Shown here: piece by piece, positions 16,501-25,325 of the stretch
Layout: each line of letters starts with the position of its first letter
Numbering within the stretch: the first letter of the stretch is position 1
Assembly: GCA_016722375.1 (NCBI GenBank)
Contig: JADKJG010000003.1
Location: 62,001-126,000, forward strand
Reading direction: 5' to 3'
DNA length: 64,000 bases
From: Bacteroidota bacterium
GTDB lineage: Bacteria > Bacteroidota > Bacteroidia > Chitinophagales > LD1
Made by a program: the position numbers and the translations under genes
Notes under the pieces: model-generated
Told to the model about the DNA's origin: nothing
What the model saw: the letters and a program-made list of their open reading frames with translations, nothing else
The model's database searches: none

Positions 16501-18027
16501 ATGCAAAAACAGATCAAATCAGCGCTCATCTCCGTTTATTATAAAGACAAGCTAGACCTGATTGTGAAGGAACTCCATCACCTTGGAGTCAAAATATATT
16601 CTACCGGTGGCACCCAGAGTTTCATTGAAGGATTGGGCATTCAGGTAACCGCTGTAGAGAATCTTACCTCCTACCCTTCTATTCTAGGTGGACGAGTAAA
16701 AACCCTTCACCCAAAGGTTTTTGGAGGAATTCTGGGAAGGAGGGATACGGAAAGTGACCGGCAGGAGATGAAGCAATATGAGATTCCTGAAATTGATTTA
16801 GTTATCGTGGACCTCTACCCATTTGAAGAGACGCTAAAGGCGGGGAAAAGTGCTGATGAGATTATCGAGAAAATAGACATCGGTGGCATCTCTCTGATTC
16901 GTGCCGCCGCAAAGAATTTTAAGGATGCCATCATCGTGGCTTCTAAAGATGATTACAGCACTTTGTTGGAATTGCTTCAAACTAAAAAAGGGATTTCGGA
17001 TATAGACGACCGCAAGAAATTTGCCACTAAAGCCTTCATGGTTTCTTCTCATTATGACACCCGTATTTTTGAATATTTCAACCGCGATTCGGGCTTCGAT
17101 GTTTTCAAGAAAAGCGAGCTGAATGGCAAGGTGCTTCGCTATGGAGAGAACCCACATCAGCGAGGCCTTTTCTATGGCGATTTGAACGAGATTTTCGACA
17201 TTTTGAACGGAAAAGAATTATCCTACAACAACCTAGTGGATGTAGATGCTTCTTTGAGCCTGCTCGCTGAATTTGATGAGCCCACCGTAGCCATCATCAA
17301 GCACACCAATAGCTGCGGTCTGGCTTCGCGGAACAATATCACCGAAGCATACAAGGCCGCCTTTGCCTGCGATACAATTTCTGCCTTCGGTGGAATCATT
17401 GCTGCCAATCGCAATATTGATTTGGCAACTGCCAAAGAAATGAACACTCTTTTCTTTGAAGTGTTGATGGCTCCCTCATTCGATGAAGATGCTTTGGCTG
17501 TTTTAAAATCTAAGAAGAATAGAATTATTATCAGACTCAAGAAATCAGACATAAGACCTCAGGCAAAACAATACAAGAGTTTGTTGAACGGCGTTTTGGA
17601 ACAAGAAGCTGATTTAAAGATTGAAGGTCAAAATGAATTCAAGGTAGCTACTTCACAAGCCCCTACCAAACAGGAAATGGCGGATTTGGCTTTTGCGGTA
17701 AAAGCGGTGAAGCATCTTAAATCCAACGGTATTGCTCTGGTGAGGAATCAGCAATTGGTTGGCATGGGCTGCGGACAAACCTCTCGTGTAGATGCCCTGC
17801 AAGGCGCGATCAAAAAGGCCAAGGAATTTGGATTTGCCCTGAATGGCGCGGTCATGGCCAGCGATGCTTTCTTTCCATTTCCGGATTGTGTAGCTATTGC
17901 CCACGAGGCGGGCATCACCGCCATTGCCCAACCGGGAGGCAGTATCAAGGATCAGGATTCGGTGGATGCGGCCAACAAAAACAATCAAGCGATGGTGATG
18001 ACCGGGATCCGGCATTTTAGGCATTGA
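16501..18027 (+). CDS. purH: bifunctional AICAR transformylase/IMP cyclohydrolase
   Basis: Catalyses the last two steps of IMP synthesis in the cytoplasm. The N-terminal IMP cyclohydrolase domain (SVYYKDKLDLIVKEL, YSTGGT, KTLHPKVFGGIL) spans roughly residues 1-190. The transformylase domain follows with RYGENPHQRG, IIKHTNSCGLA (the Lys-His pair) and FGGIIAANR. About 508 residues is the normal length. I chose ATG 16501 because the upstream TTG overlaps the -7 box and MQKQIKSALISVYYKD is the usual N-terminus. It stands alone, with its own promoter, before mreB. Confidence 0.96.
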   Translation: MQKQIKSALISVYYKDKLDLIVKELHHLGVKIYSTGGTQSFIEGLGIQVTAVENLTSYPSILGGRVKTLHPKVFGGILGRRDTESDRQEMKQYEIPEIDLVIVDLYPFEETLKAGKSADEIIEKIDIGGISLIRAAAKNFKDAIIVASKDDYSTLLELLQTKKGISDIDDRKKFATKAFMVSSHYDTRIFEYFNRDSGFDVFKKSELNGKVLRYGENPHQRGLFYGDLNEIFDILNGKELSYNNLVDVDASLSLLAEFDEPTVAIIKHTNSCGLASRNNITEAYKAAFACDTISAFGGIIAANRNIDLATAKEMNTLFFEVLMAPSFDEDALAVLKSKKNRIIIRLKKSDIRPQAKQYKSLLNGVLEQEADLKIEGQNEFKVATSQAPTKQEMADLAFAVKAVKHLKSNGIALVRNQQLVGMGCGQTSRVDALQGAIKKAKEFGFALNGAVMASDAFFPFPDCVAIAHEAGITAIAQPGGSIKDQDSVDAANKNNQAMVMTGIRHFRH

Positions 18028-18136
18028 TACTTCCGGCTATACAGGAAACATGACTTTGTTTATAAAGCAGGAGAATAATGATTAGTTTTTCTCTACTTTG
18101 CGCACCATTGCAAACCCTTAGAAACCCGTTCAAAGC

Positions 18137-19165
18137 ATGGCTTTGTTTAATTTTTTAACCCAGGAAATCGCCATAGACTTAGGCACGGCGAACACACTGA
18201 TTGTTCACAACGACAAAGTGGTGGTGGATGAGCCTTCTATAGTGGCTATTGATCGGCGCACCGATAAAGTGATTGCCGTAGGGCAACGCGCGATGCAGAT
18301 GCATGAAAAAACGCATGAGAACATCAAGACGGTTCGTCCGTTGAAGGACGGGGTGATTGCCGATTTCCGTGCAGCGGAAAGCATGATACGGGAAATGATC
18401 AATATGATCTATGATAAGAAGAAGCCACTATTTCCGCCACGCTATCGAATGGTGATTTGTATTCCATCAGGCATTACCGAGGTAGAGAAACGCGCGGTGA
18501 AAGATTCGGCAGAACAGGCAGGAGGGCAAGAAGTAAAAATGATTCATGAGCCCATGGCCGCCGCCATTGGAATCGGTATTGATGTGGAAGAGCCCAACGG
18601 CAACATGATCATTGATATTGGCGGTGGAACAACCGAGATTGCGGTGATTGCCCTTTCAGGAATTGTGTGTGACCAATCTATTCGCGTAGCAGGTGATGAA
18701 TTTACTTTGGATATTGTGGACTATATGCGTCGTCAGCACAACATGCTGATTGGCGAAAGAACGGCTGAAAAGATTAAAATCCATGTAGGATCTGCTTTGA
18801 CTGATTTGGATACTCCGCCCGATGATTTTGCGGTGAATGGTCGCGATTTGATGACCGGTATTCCAAAACAGATTATTGTATCGTATTCAGAAATCGCACA
18901 TGCCATTGACAAGTCTATTTCAAAAATTGAAGAAGCAATTTTGAAAGCGTTAGAAACTACACCACCGGAATTGGCGGCTGATATTTTTAAAACCGGTTTA
19001 TACCTCACCGGTGGAGGTGCGTTATTGCGCGGCCTTGATAAACGGATTAGTCAAAAAACGAAATTACCGGTTCATGTAGCAGAAGACCCCCTACGGGCGG
19101 TAGTGCGTGGAACAGGTATCGCACTCAAGAACATTGACCGGTTCACTTTCCTAATGGATGATTAA
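18137..19165 (+). CDS. mreB: rod shape-determining actin homologue MreB
   Basis: Forms membrane-associated filaments that guide lateral wall synthesis. The actin-fold ATPase motifs are intact: phosphate-1 IDLGTANT (residues 13-20), phosphate-2 IDIGGGTTEIAV (about 165) and the adenosine motif LTGGGALLRGL (about 300). 342 residues is typical. It is the first gene of mreB-mreC-mreD-mrdA-rodA, all on the plus strand with short gaps or overlaps. A CTACTTTG about 36 bases before the ATG resembles the -7 box but is one base short of the consensus spacing. Confidence 0.97.
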   Translation: MALFNFLTQEIAIDLGTANTLIVHNDKVVVDEPSIVAIDRRTDKVIAVGQRAMQMHEKTHENIKTVRPLKDGVIADFRAAESMIREMINMIYDKKKPLFPPRYRMVICIPSGITEVEKRAVKDSAEQAGGQEVKMIHEPMAAAIGIGIDVEEPNGNMIIDIGGGTTEIAVIALSGIVCDQSIRVAGDEFTLDIVDYMRRQHNMLIGERTAEKIKIHVGSALTDLDTPPDDFAVNGRDLMTGIPKQIIVSYSEIAHAIDKSISKIEEAILKALETTPPELAADIFKTGLYLTGGGALLRGLDKRISQKTKLPVHVAEDPLRAVVRGTGIALKNIDRFTFLMDD

Positions 19166-19184
19166 ACAAAGTTGACAGTTGGCT

Positions 19185-19226
19185 GTTCACGGTTGACCAT
19201 AATATAGGTTTGTATTTTCCGTGAAC
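19185..19226. other. inverted repeat between mreB and mreC
   Basis: GTTCACGG at 19185-19192 is matched by CCGTGAAC at 19219-19226 around an AT-rich loop. There is no T run, so it is not a typical terminator. It could attenuate or stabilise the operon mRNA. Confidence 0.4.
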
Positions 19227-19255
19227 TGCAAACCGAAGACCGTAAACTTTTACAA

Positions 19256-20095
19256 GTGTATAATCTCTTTCGATTTTTCGTCCGCTACCATCTTTTCTTT
19301 CTTTTTCTCTCGCTGGAAGTTTTTTGTTTTTATCTTATTTATCGAAACAACCGCTATCAACACGCTGCATTTATCAATATAGCCAATAACATGAGCGGGC
19401 AGGTGTATGAAACTTATTCAGGAGTGACCGATTACCTATATCTTGGAAAAATAAACGACAGCCTAGTGGTCGAGAACGCTGAGCTTCGGGCTCAGCTGCT
19501 CGAATCTCAATATGATAATCGGATAGATTCTGGCAGCGTGAGCGATTCGAGTGGAAAATATATCCAGCAATACAAGTATTTGACAGCGCGGGTGATTCGC
19601 AATTCGGTCAATCAATCGTCCAATCTCATTTATCTTAATAAAGGAAGCCTTCAGGGAATTAGTAAACAAATGGGGGTGATCAATGCCAACGGGATTGTGG
19701 GACAGGTTATCAACGTGACCGATCACTATGCTGTAGCAATGAGTGTATTGAGTAAAGATTTTAAGGTAAGTGCTAAATTCAAAAAGAACGATTACTTCGG
19801 CAATCTACATTGGACCGGTATGCAGTCTAACATTGCTATTCTGGAAGAAATACCAAAGCATGTGCCGGTGGTGGTAGGTGATACTATTGTGACCAGCGGT
19901 TTCTCAGAGCTATTTCCAAGGAATATCATGATAGGGACGGTTAAAAAAATGAAAGCGCAGGCCGACAAAAACTTTCTCGACATTACCATCGCTCTTTCCA
20001 CTAACTTTGGGAACCTAAGTTATGTCTATATCGTGAATGACCTGAAGAAAAGCGAATTGGCTAAATTAGACAGCTCTACTGTAAAACATGATTAA
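19256..20095 (+). CDS. mreC: rod shape-determining protein MreC
   Basis: Bitopic inner membrane protein linking MreB to the elongation penicillin-binding protein. It has one N-terminal membrane helix (HLFFLFLSLEVFCFYLIY), a helical segment with NDSLVVENAELRAQLLESQ, then the periplasmic beta-barrel core (GIVGQVINVTDHYAVAM, GDTIVTSGFSELFPRNIMIG). 279 residues. The start is GTG at 19256, 90 bp after mreB. Its end overlaps mreD by eight bases, implying translational coupling. Confidence 0.94.
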   Translation: MYNLFRFFVRYHLFFLFLSLEVFCFYLIYRNNRYQHAAFINIANNMSGQVYETYSGVTDYLYLGKINDSLVVENAELRAQLLESQYDNRIDSGSVSDSSGKYIQQYKYLTARVIRNSVNQSSNLIYLNKGSLQGISKQMGVINANGIVGQVINVTDHYAVAMSVLSKDFKVSAKFKKNDYFGNLHWTGMQSNIAILEEIPKHVPVVVGDTIVTSGFSELFPRNIMIGTVKKMKAQADKNFLDITIALSTNFGNLSYVYIVNDLKKSELAKLDSSTVKHD

Positions 20096-20609
20096 CCAGA
20101 TTCCGGTCATACTCTTTCGGCTCCTGCTCTTGCTTTTGGTGCAGGTCATTCTTTTCAGCAACATGAATCTGAGTTCGCTGGTTATTCCTTATGTTTTCCC
20201 TTTGTTCGTTTTACTCTTGCCGTTTGAAACGCCTCGTTGGCTGCTAATGTTGTTGGGCTTTATATCCGGTTTGACGCTGGATATATTTCTGGGATCTACT
20301 GGCATGCACGCCGCTGCTGGAGTTTTAATAGGGTATCTGCGTCCTTTCCTAATTAATGCCATTACACCCAAAGGAACCGAATTCGAAATCAGCCCTAATA
20401 TTTATGCTCAAGGCGTAACTTGGTTTGTGTTTTATCTCGGCATTTCAATGTTCCTGTACCTCTTCTTTTATTTTCTTGTAGAGGCCGCCACTTTTCTCAA
20501 CTTTTTCCTACAAATGTTGAAAATTATTTTGAGCACTGTCGCTTCTGTTTTCTTTATGTTGATCTTCCTCTTTTTGTTTTCGGCAAGGAGGAAACGTCGT
20601 TTCGTTTAA
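20088..20609 (+). CDS. mreD: rod shape-determining membrane protein MreD
   Basis: A 173-residue integral membrane protein with about five hydrophobic helices and the internal G-x-T-L-D-I-F-L-G-S-T-G-M-H motif common in MreD homologues. It overlaps mreC by eight bases and lies twelve bases before mrdA. Weakly conserved family, assigned by operon position plus topology. Confidence 0.9.
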   Translation: MINQIPVILFRLLLLLLVQVILFSNMNLSSLVIPYVFPLFVLLLPFETPRWLLMLLGFISGLTLDIFLGSTGMHAAAGVLIGYLRPFLINAITPKGTEFEISPNIYAQGVTWFVFYLGISMFLYLFFYFLVEAATFLNFFLQMLKIILSTVASVFFMLIFLFLFSARRKRRFV

Positions 20610-20621
20610 CTCCCTATCTCG

Positions 20622-22517
20622 TTGAGCAAGGATATTTTTAAAACCCGGTATAAGATTATTCAAACCATCATCGTTTCATTTGCGGTGGTGTTTTTGTTGC
20701 GGCTGTTTTATGTCCAAGTGATTGACACAAAATATGTGACACAAGCACGCAACAATGCCATCAAGGAGTTGGACATTTATCCCACCCGTGGCTTGGTTTA
20801 TGATCGTAAGGGGGAATTGGTGGTTTATAACGAAGCCATTTATGATTTGATGGTGATTCCTCGCCAGTCCAAAGGTTTTGACACTGCCAGAATGTGCGCA
20901 CTACTTGATCTGACGAAGGAAGATTTGGATGATCGCTTTGTTCAAATGAAAAAATCAAGAGGATATTCTTCCTATAAACCAAACGTATTTATCAAACAAA
21001 TTTCTTTGAAAGACTATTCGCGCCTGCAAGAATATCTTTATCTCTTTCCGGGTTTCTATGGGCAGGTTCGCACCATCCGTAAATACCCACACCGGGTAGC
21101 TGCTACTATTCTTGGCGACATTGGCGAAGTGGACGACAAACAGATTGACAAATCAAACGGCTATTATAAACCGGGAGATTACGTAGGGAAAAGCGGCATT
21201 GAAAAAGTTTATGAGAAAGAATTGGGCGGGCGACGCGGTAAAAAATTTGTTTTTGTAGATGTACACAACCGTGAAATGGGGAGTTTCAGTAACGGGGAGT
21301 TCGATACGCTTTCCGTTTCGGGTGACAATGTAGTGGCCACACTGGATATTCTATTACAGGAATATGGTGAAAAACTGATGCAGAATAAAAAGGGGAGCAT
21401 CGTTGCCATTGAACCTTCCACTGGTGAAATACTAGCTCTAGTCAGCAGTCCGGGCTATGATCCGAATCTATTATGTGGCGCGGTGCGCGGTCATAATTTC
21501 AAACAACTTCTTTCCGATACTTTGCTGCCTTTATACTCCCGGCCAACCTTAGCCACCTATCCACCTGGCTCATCCTTCAAACCCATTGTTGCCCTAATCG
21601 CTTTGAACGAGGGCGTGCAAGGAGTCAATTATACGGTTCCATGTAATGGGATGTACCATTTTGCAGGATTGTCACTTCATTGTTCGCATCACCATCCTTC
21701 CGCAACGAATATCCAGTATGCACTGCAACAATCTTGTAATCCATACTTCTGGCAAACCTTTCGCAACACAATTGAAAACCGGAACTACCCTCGTATTCAG
21801 GATGCTTACGGAAAATGGGTGGAGTATTGCAAAAGTTTTGGGCTTGGTGTTAGAACCGGTGTAGACCTTCCCAGCGAAGTTACCGGCAATATTCCTTCAG
21901 TAAAGTATTTTGATAAACTCTATGGTGAAACCGGTTGGCATTCCTCTACCATTATCTCGTTGGGCATCGGCCAAGGAGAGGTGCTCACTACGCCTATTCA
22001 AATGGCAAACATGTATGCCTGTATTGCTAATCAGGGGTACTATATTACACCTCACATTGTCAAAAAGATTACCGACCCACTAACCGGAAAAGATGTAACC
22101 CACAAGTATGAAAAGCATACGGCTAGTATAAATAAAGAACACTTTGAGCCTGTGATTGAAGGGTTATTCCAAGTAGTGGAAATGGGTACCGCTAGAGCAG
22201 CTAGAGTAGAAGGTATCACTATGTGTGGCAAAACTGGTACAGCGCAAAACCCGCATGGCGATCATCACTCTATGTTTGCAGGGTTCGCCCCAAAAGACAA
22301 TCCGAAAATCGCCATCGCCGTGGTGGTTGAAAACGGGGGCTATGGCGGAGTCTTTGCCGCTCCAATTGCCAGTTTAATGGTTGAAAAATATTTGAACGAT
22401 ACGATTCAAACCAAAAGGCTACCGATAGAAAAGAGAATGTTTGAATCAAATCTATTGCATAAATACGGAGTGAGTATTAATAAATCGGCACAAATGAGTG
22501 CCGAAGGCGATGAATAG
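20622..22517 (+). CDS. mrdA: penicillin-binding protein 2, elongation transpeptidase
   Basis: Class B PBP that crosslinks peptidoglycan during elongation. It has one N-terminal membrane helix (IIQTIIVSFAVVFLLRLFY), a pedestal dimerisation domain (TRGLVYDRKGELVVYN), then the transpeptidase domain with SxxK at Ser317-Lys320 (PPGSSFKP), SCN (QQSCNPY) and KTGTAQNPHG. 631 residues is typical. The start is TTG at 20622, giving MSKDIFKTRY. It pairs with RodA, encoded 16 bp downstream, as glycosyltransferase-transpeptidase partners. Confidence 0.96.
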   Translation: MSKDIFKTRYKIIQTIIVSFAVVFLLRLFYVQVIDTKYVTQARNNAIKELDIYPTRGLVYDRKGELVVYNEAIYDLMVIPRQSKGFDTARMCALLDLTKEDLDDRFVQMKKSRGYSSYKPNVFIKQISLKDYSRLQEYLYLFPGFYGQVRTIRKYPHRVAATILGDIGEVDDKQIDKSNGYYKPGDYVGKSGIEKVYEKELGGRRGKKFVFVDVHNREMGSFSNGEFDTLSVSGDNVVATLDILLQEYGEKLMQNKKGSIVAIEPSTGEILALVSSPGYDPNLLCGAVRGHNFKQLLSDTLLPLYSRPTLATYPPGSSFKPIVALIALNEGVQGVNYTVPCNGMYHFAGLSLHCSHHHPSATNIQYALQQSCNPYFWQTFRNTIENRNYPRIQDAYGKWVEYCKSFGLGVRTGVDLPSEVTGNIPSVKYFDKLYGETGWHSSTIISLGIGQGEVLTTPIQMANMYACIANQGYYITPHIVKKITDPLTGKDVTHKYEKHTASINKEHFEPVIEGLFQVVEMGTARAARVEGITMCGKTGTAQNPHGDHHSMFAGFAPKDNPKIAIAVVVENGGYGGVFAAPIASLMVEKYLNDTIQTKRLPIEKRMFESNLLHKYGVSINKSAQMSAEGDE

Positions 22518-22532
22518 TATGATTGGATAATC

Positions 22533-23798
22533 ATGATAAAGCGCAAACAGGAGTCATTTACAGGGAAGATAGATTGGATAACGGTCCTGCTATATTTTGC
22601 GTTGGTGTTGATTGGTTGGCTGACTATCTATTCAGCTGTTTACAGCGATGAGACCAGAAACATTTTCAGTTCAACTACCAACAGCGGAAAGCAATTGCAG
22701 TGGATGATTGCCTCTATAATTATTGCGGCGGCCATTCTCATAGTGGACTCGCGTTTCTACGTCACGTTTTCCTATCCGGTATATGTATTGATCTTGTTGT
22801 TAGTAGTGGCGGTGATGTTCATAGGGGTTGAAGTGAAGGGACAACGAAACTGGATACGTTTCGGAGGATTTCAATTGCAACCCTCTGAGTTGGCTAAGTT
22901 TGCGGTGAGTTTGGCTTTGGCCAAGTATTTTTCCAACCTGAACGTTGATATGCGGAAATGGCGCGACAAATGGAAGGTCTTTGCGCTTATTGGCATTCCA
23001 ATGGTAATTGTATTGGTGCAGGGAGATGCAGGCTTCGCAGTTGTATTTGTTGCCCTGGCACTCGTCTTATTTCGTGAGGGATTGGAATCCTATTTTCTTA
23101 TAGTTGGCGCATCGGTGGTGGTTTTGTCGTTGCTAGCTCTGTTGTTCAGCCCCTATATCATCGGCGGCATATTATCTGTACTTGCTGCTATCTTGATTTA
23201 CAATTTCTTTAAAAAACGAAAAGTGGTATGGACCATTTTAGCAATTTGGGTTCTCTCTACCGCCTATATTTTTTCCGTAAACTTTGCCTTCAATAAAATT
23301 TTGAAGCCACACCAGAAAGATCGCATTAATGTATTGCTTGGGAAAGAAGTAGAAGAAGGCCGAGACTGGAATATCCGTCAGTCCATTATTGCCATTGGCT
23401 CCGGTGGATTCATCGGGAAAGGCTACCTGAACGGCACACAAACAAAATTGAAATTTGTTCCGGAACAAAGTACCGATTTCATTTTTAGTTCTATCGGTGA
23501 GGAATTTGGGTTTGTTGGAAGCACAGCTTTAATCCTGATATATCTCGCCTTGTTTTTCAGATTGCTGTTTATGGCAGAACGACAGCGCTCGCGCTACAGT
23601 AGAGTCTATGGTTATTGTGTAGCCAGTATTTTGTTTTTTCATTTTCTAATCAACATTGGAATGACTATCGGTGTTGCTCCGGTCATCGGCATCCCCTTAC
23701 CCTTTATCAGTTATGGCGGATCGTCTCTGCTTTCCTTCACCGTGCTGCTCTTTGTTTTCATCCGTCTGGATACACAGCGCTTTGAAATGATGCGTTAG
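22533..23798 (+). CDS. rodA: peptidoglycan glycosyltransferase RodA
   Basis: SEDS-family polymerase working with PBP2. About ten membrane helices are visible. Family motifs include VKGQRNWIRFGGFQLQPSELAK (in part), the catalytic region DWNIRQSIIAIGSGG, and near the C-terminus IGIPLPFISYGGSSLLS. 421 residues is somewhat longer than E. coli RodA because of an inserted hydrophobic stretch around residues 215-245. It is the last gene of the rod operon. Confidence 0.95.
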   Translation: MIKRKQESFTGKIDWITVLLYFALVLIGWLTIYSAVYSDETRNIFSSTTNSGKQLQWMIASIIIAAAILIVDSRFYVTFSYPVYVLILLLVVAVMFIGVEVKGQRNWIRFGGFQLQPSELAKFAVSLALAKYFSNLNVDMRKWRDKWKVFALIGIPMVIVLVQGDAGFAVVFVALALVLFREGLESYFLIVGASVVVLSLLALLFSPYIIGGILSVLAAILIYNFFKKRKVVWTILAIWVLSTAYIFSVNFAFNKILKPHQKDRINVLLGKEVEEGRDWNIRQSIIAIGSGGFIGKGYLNGTQTKLKFVPEQSTDFIFSSIGEEFGFVGSTALILIYLALFFRLLFMAERQRSRYSRVYGYCVASILFFHFLINIGMTIGVAPVIGIPLPFISYGGSSLLSFTVLLFVFIRLDTQRFEMMR

Positions 23799-23824
23799 TC
23801 ATTTTTTAATCAAATTTTCTCTTC

Positions 23825-24466
23825 ATGGTAACTAAAAAGAAAATATCCGTACCCAAAAAATCAAAGTCTAAATCGGTAAAGGAAAAGTATGCAGGACCGA
23901 ATGATGGGAAAATCCGTTGCGGCTGGTGTCTCAGCAATCCGATTTATGTAAAATATCACGATGAGGAATGGGGCAGACCGGTGCATGATGACACCTTGCT
24001 GTTTGAATTTTTAGTGTTGGAAATCTTTCAGGCGGGATTAAGTTGGTTGACAATTTTGAAAAAAAGAGAGAACTTTCGCAAAGCCTTTGCGCAATTTGAC
24101 GCTAAGAAAGTATCCAAGTATGATGAGAAAAAATACGAGTCTCTGATGCAGGATGCGGGCATCATCCGCAATCAATTGAAGATACGCGCCGCCATCAACA
24201 ACGCACGGCGCTTTCTCGAAATTCAAAAAGAGTTTGGTTCCTTTGACAAGTATGTTTGGAGCTTTACCGGTGGTAAAACCTTAGTGAACCAACATAAAAC
24301 TTTAAAAGACCTTCCCCCTAAAACAGAAATCAGCGACCAGATGAGTGCTGATATGGGTAAACGCGGTTTCAAATTCCGAGGCGCAACTATTTGCTATGCT
24401 TTTATGCAGGCAGTAGGAATCGTGAACGACCACCTGATGGATTGTGATGAGAAAAAAATAAGGTAG
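23825..24466 (+). CDS. tag: DNA-3-methyladenine glycosylase I
   Basis: Removes 3-methyladenine from alkylated DNA to begin base excision repair. The N-terminal RCGWC and the C-terminal NDHLMDC supply the cysteine and histidine ligands of the family's zinc snap. Further hallmarks are YHDEEWGRPVHDD, LEIFQAGLSW and LVNQH. The 213 residues include a lysine/serine-rich N-terminal tail of about 25 residues before the conserved core. It follows rodA by 26 bp and may be read through from the operon. Confidence 0.95.
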   Translation: MVTKKKISVPKKSKSKSVKEKYAGPNDGKIRCGWCLSNPIYVKYHDEEWGRPVHDDTLLFEFLVLEIFQAGLSWLTILKKRENFRKAFAQFDAKKVSKYDEKKYESLMQDAGIIRNQLKIRAAINNARRFLEIQKEFGSFDKYVWSFTGGKTLVNQHKTLKDLPPKTEISDQMSADMGKRGFKFRGATICYAFMQAVGIVNDHLMDCDEKKIR

Positions 24467-24520
24467 CCATCCTAAAATTCTAAGCGAGTTATATTTTCAG
24501 CATCTTTTGACAGCAGATTT

Positions 24521-24570
24521 TTCTACCTATTCAACATCATACTCTTCTTCTTATACAGATCCCGGAAGTA
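24521..24570. repeat. left copy of 50-bp carB 3'-end direct repeat
   Basis: 47 of 50 bases match 25276-25325, which is the 3' end of carB including its stop codon. Read on the minus strand the left copy still encodes YFRDLYKKKSMMLNR and a stop. Its right edge lies five bases from the hicA stop codon. Confidence 0.9.
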
Positions 24571-24574
24571 AAAA

Positions 24575-24814
24575 TCACTCATGAAACAATATCTCAAAAA
24601 AATCTTTCTTAGATAAACCGAGAGATCTTAAAGCATTACGGATAATAAATTCAGGAACTGGGTCTACATGAGTTTGAACAGTAATGGGACGGTTTAGGTC
24701 TTTGCGCGTCCAATGTTCATGTCCTCCGGAAGTGCGGATTACTTTACATTCTGTTTTCTTCAAAAACAGGCGGTAATCTGCCAAAGAAACATTGGAAAGT
24801 TTGTGGGAAGACAT
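24575..24814 (-). CDS. hicA: HicA-type toxin (mRNA interferase)
   Basis: A 79-residue protein of the HicA double-stranded-RNA-binding-like fold. It has a G-G-H-E-H-W segment (His32/His34, candidate catalytic histidine) and a C-terminal VPEFIIRNALRSLGLSKKDF typical of the family. It is translated from an ATG overlapping the hicB stop (TGATG), so expression is coupled to the antitoxin. It sits between two copies of the carB 3' end, indicating recent acquisition. Confidence 0.85.
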   Translation of the reverse strand: MSSHKLSNVSLADYRLFLKKTECKVIRTSGGHEHWTRKDLNRPITVQTHVDPVPEFIIRNALRSLGLSKKDFFEILFHE

Positions 24815-25203
24815 CAGGCAAAGACGGGAATCTGTACGGTTTCGTTGAACTTGCTGAATTCTTTATTACTTACAATATCCCTGAACTCTTCATTTTGCTT
24901 TAAGAGAGTGGTAAAGTCAGGGGAGGATACTTTCCTATTCAGCTTAGTGCCTTTGATATCCCATCCCAATCTTTTTAACTCAACTGCCAAAGTATTTTTG
25001 TTCACGGTATAGCGAAAAAATTCATTCAACGCTTCCCAAAAAGAAGCCTTAGCTTGATTCAAATCATAGCCACTACCGGACAAATCCAATGCCGGAGAAT
25101 AGATGATGGTCACTCCGTCTTCTTCAAAAGAAATTAGCGACAAACGGGTTTCCAGTTTTCCCTTTGATATCGGATAAGATGCTTTCAATTTTAATTTCGC
25201 CAT
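24814..25203 (-). CDS. hicB: HicB-type antitoxin
   Basis: 129 residues with the HicB RNase-H-like core (GVTIIYSPALDLSGSGYDLNQAKASFWEAL) and a C-terminal extension that may bind DNA or toxin. The order hicB then hicA is the reverse of the classical hicAB. The gene begins 72 bp after the carB stop codon. A TATCTTCG about 18 bases upstream resembles a -7 box. Toxin-antitoxin function is inferred from the family and the overlap. Confidence 0.8.
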   Translation of the reverse strand: MAKLKLKASYPISKGKLETRLSLISFEEDGVTIIYSPALDLSGSGYDLNQAKASFWEALNEFFRYTVNKNTLAVELKRLGWDIKGTKLNRKVSSPDFTTLLKQNEEFRDIVSNKEFSKFNETVQIPVFA

Positions 25204-25275
25204 GAGATATACTTAAATAGATACGAAGATAAGGTATAAGTCCCTGAATCTTATTGCCGAATGGTGTAAATAAAA

Positions 25276-25325
25276 TTCTACCTGCTCAACATCATACTCT
25301 TCTTCTTATACAGATCTCGGAAGTA
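25276..25325. repeat. right copy of 50-bp direct repeat, inside carB 3' end
   Basis: Contains the last codons of carB (YFRDLYKKKSMMLSR), the stop codon and two further bases. It differs from the left copy at three positions. Together the copies bracket a 705-bp cassette holding hicB and hicA. Confidence 0.9.
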
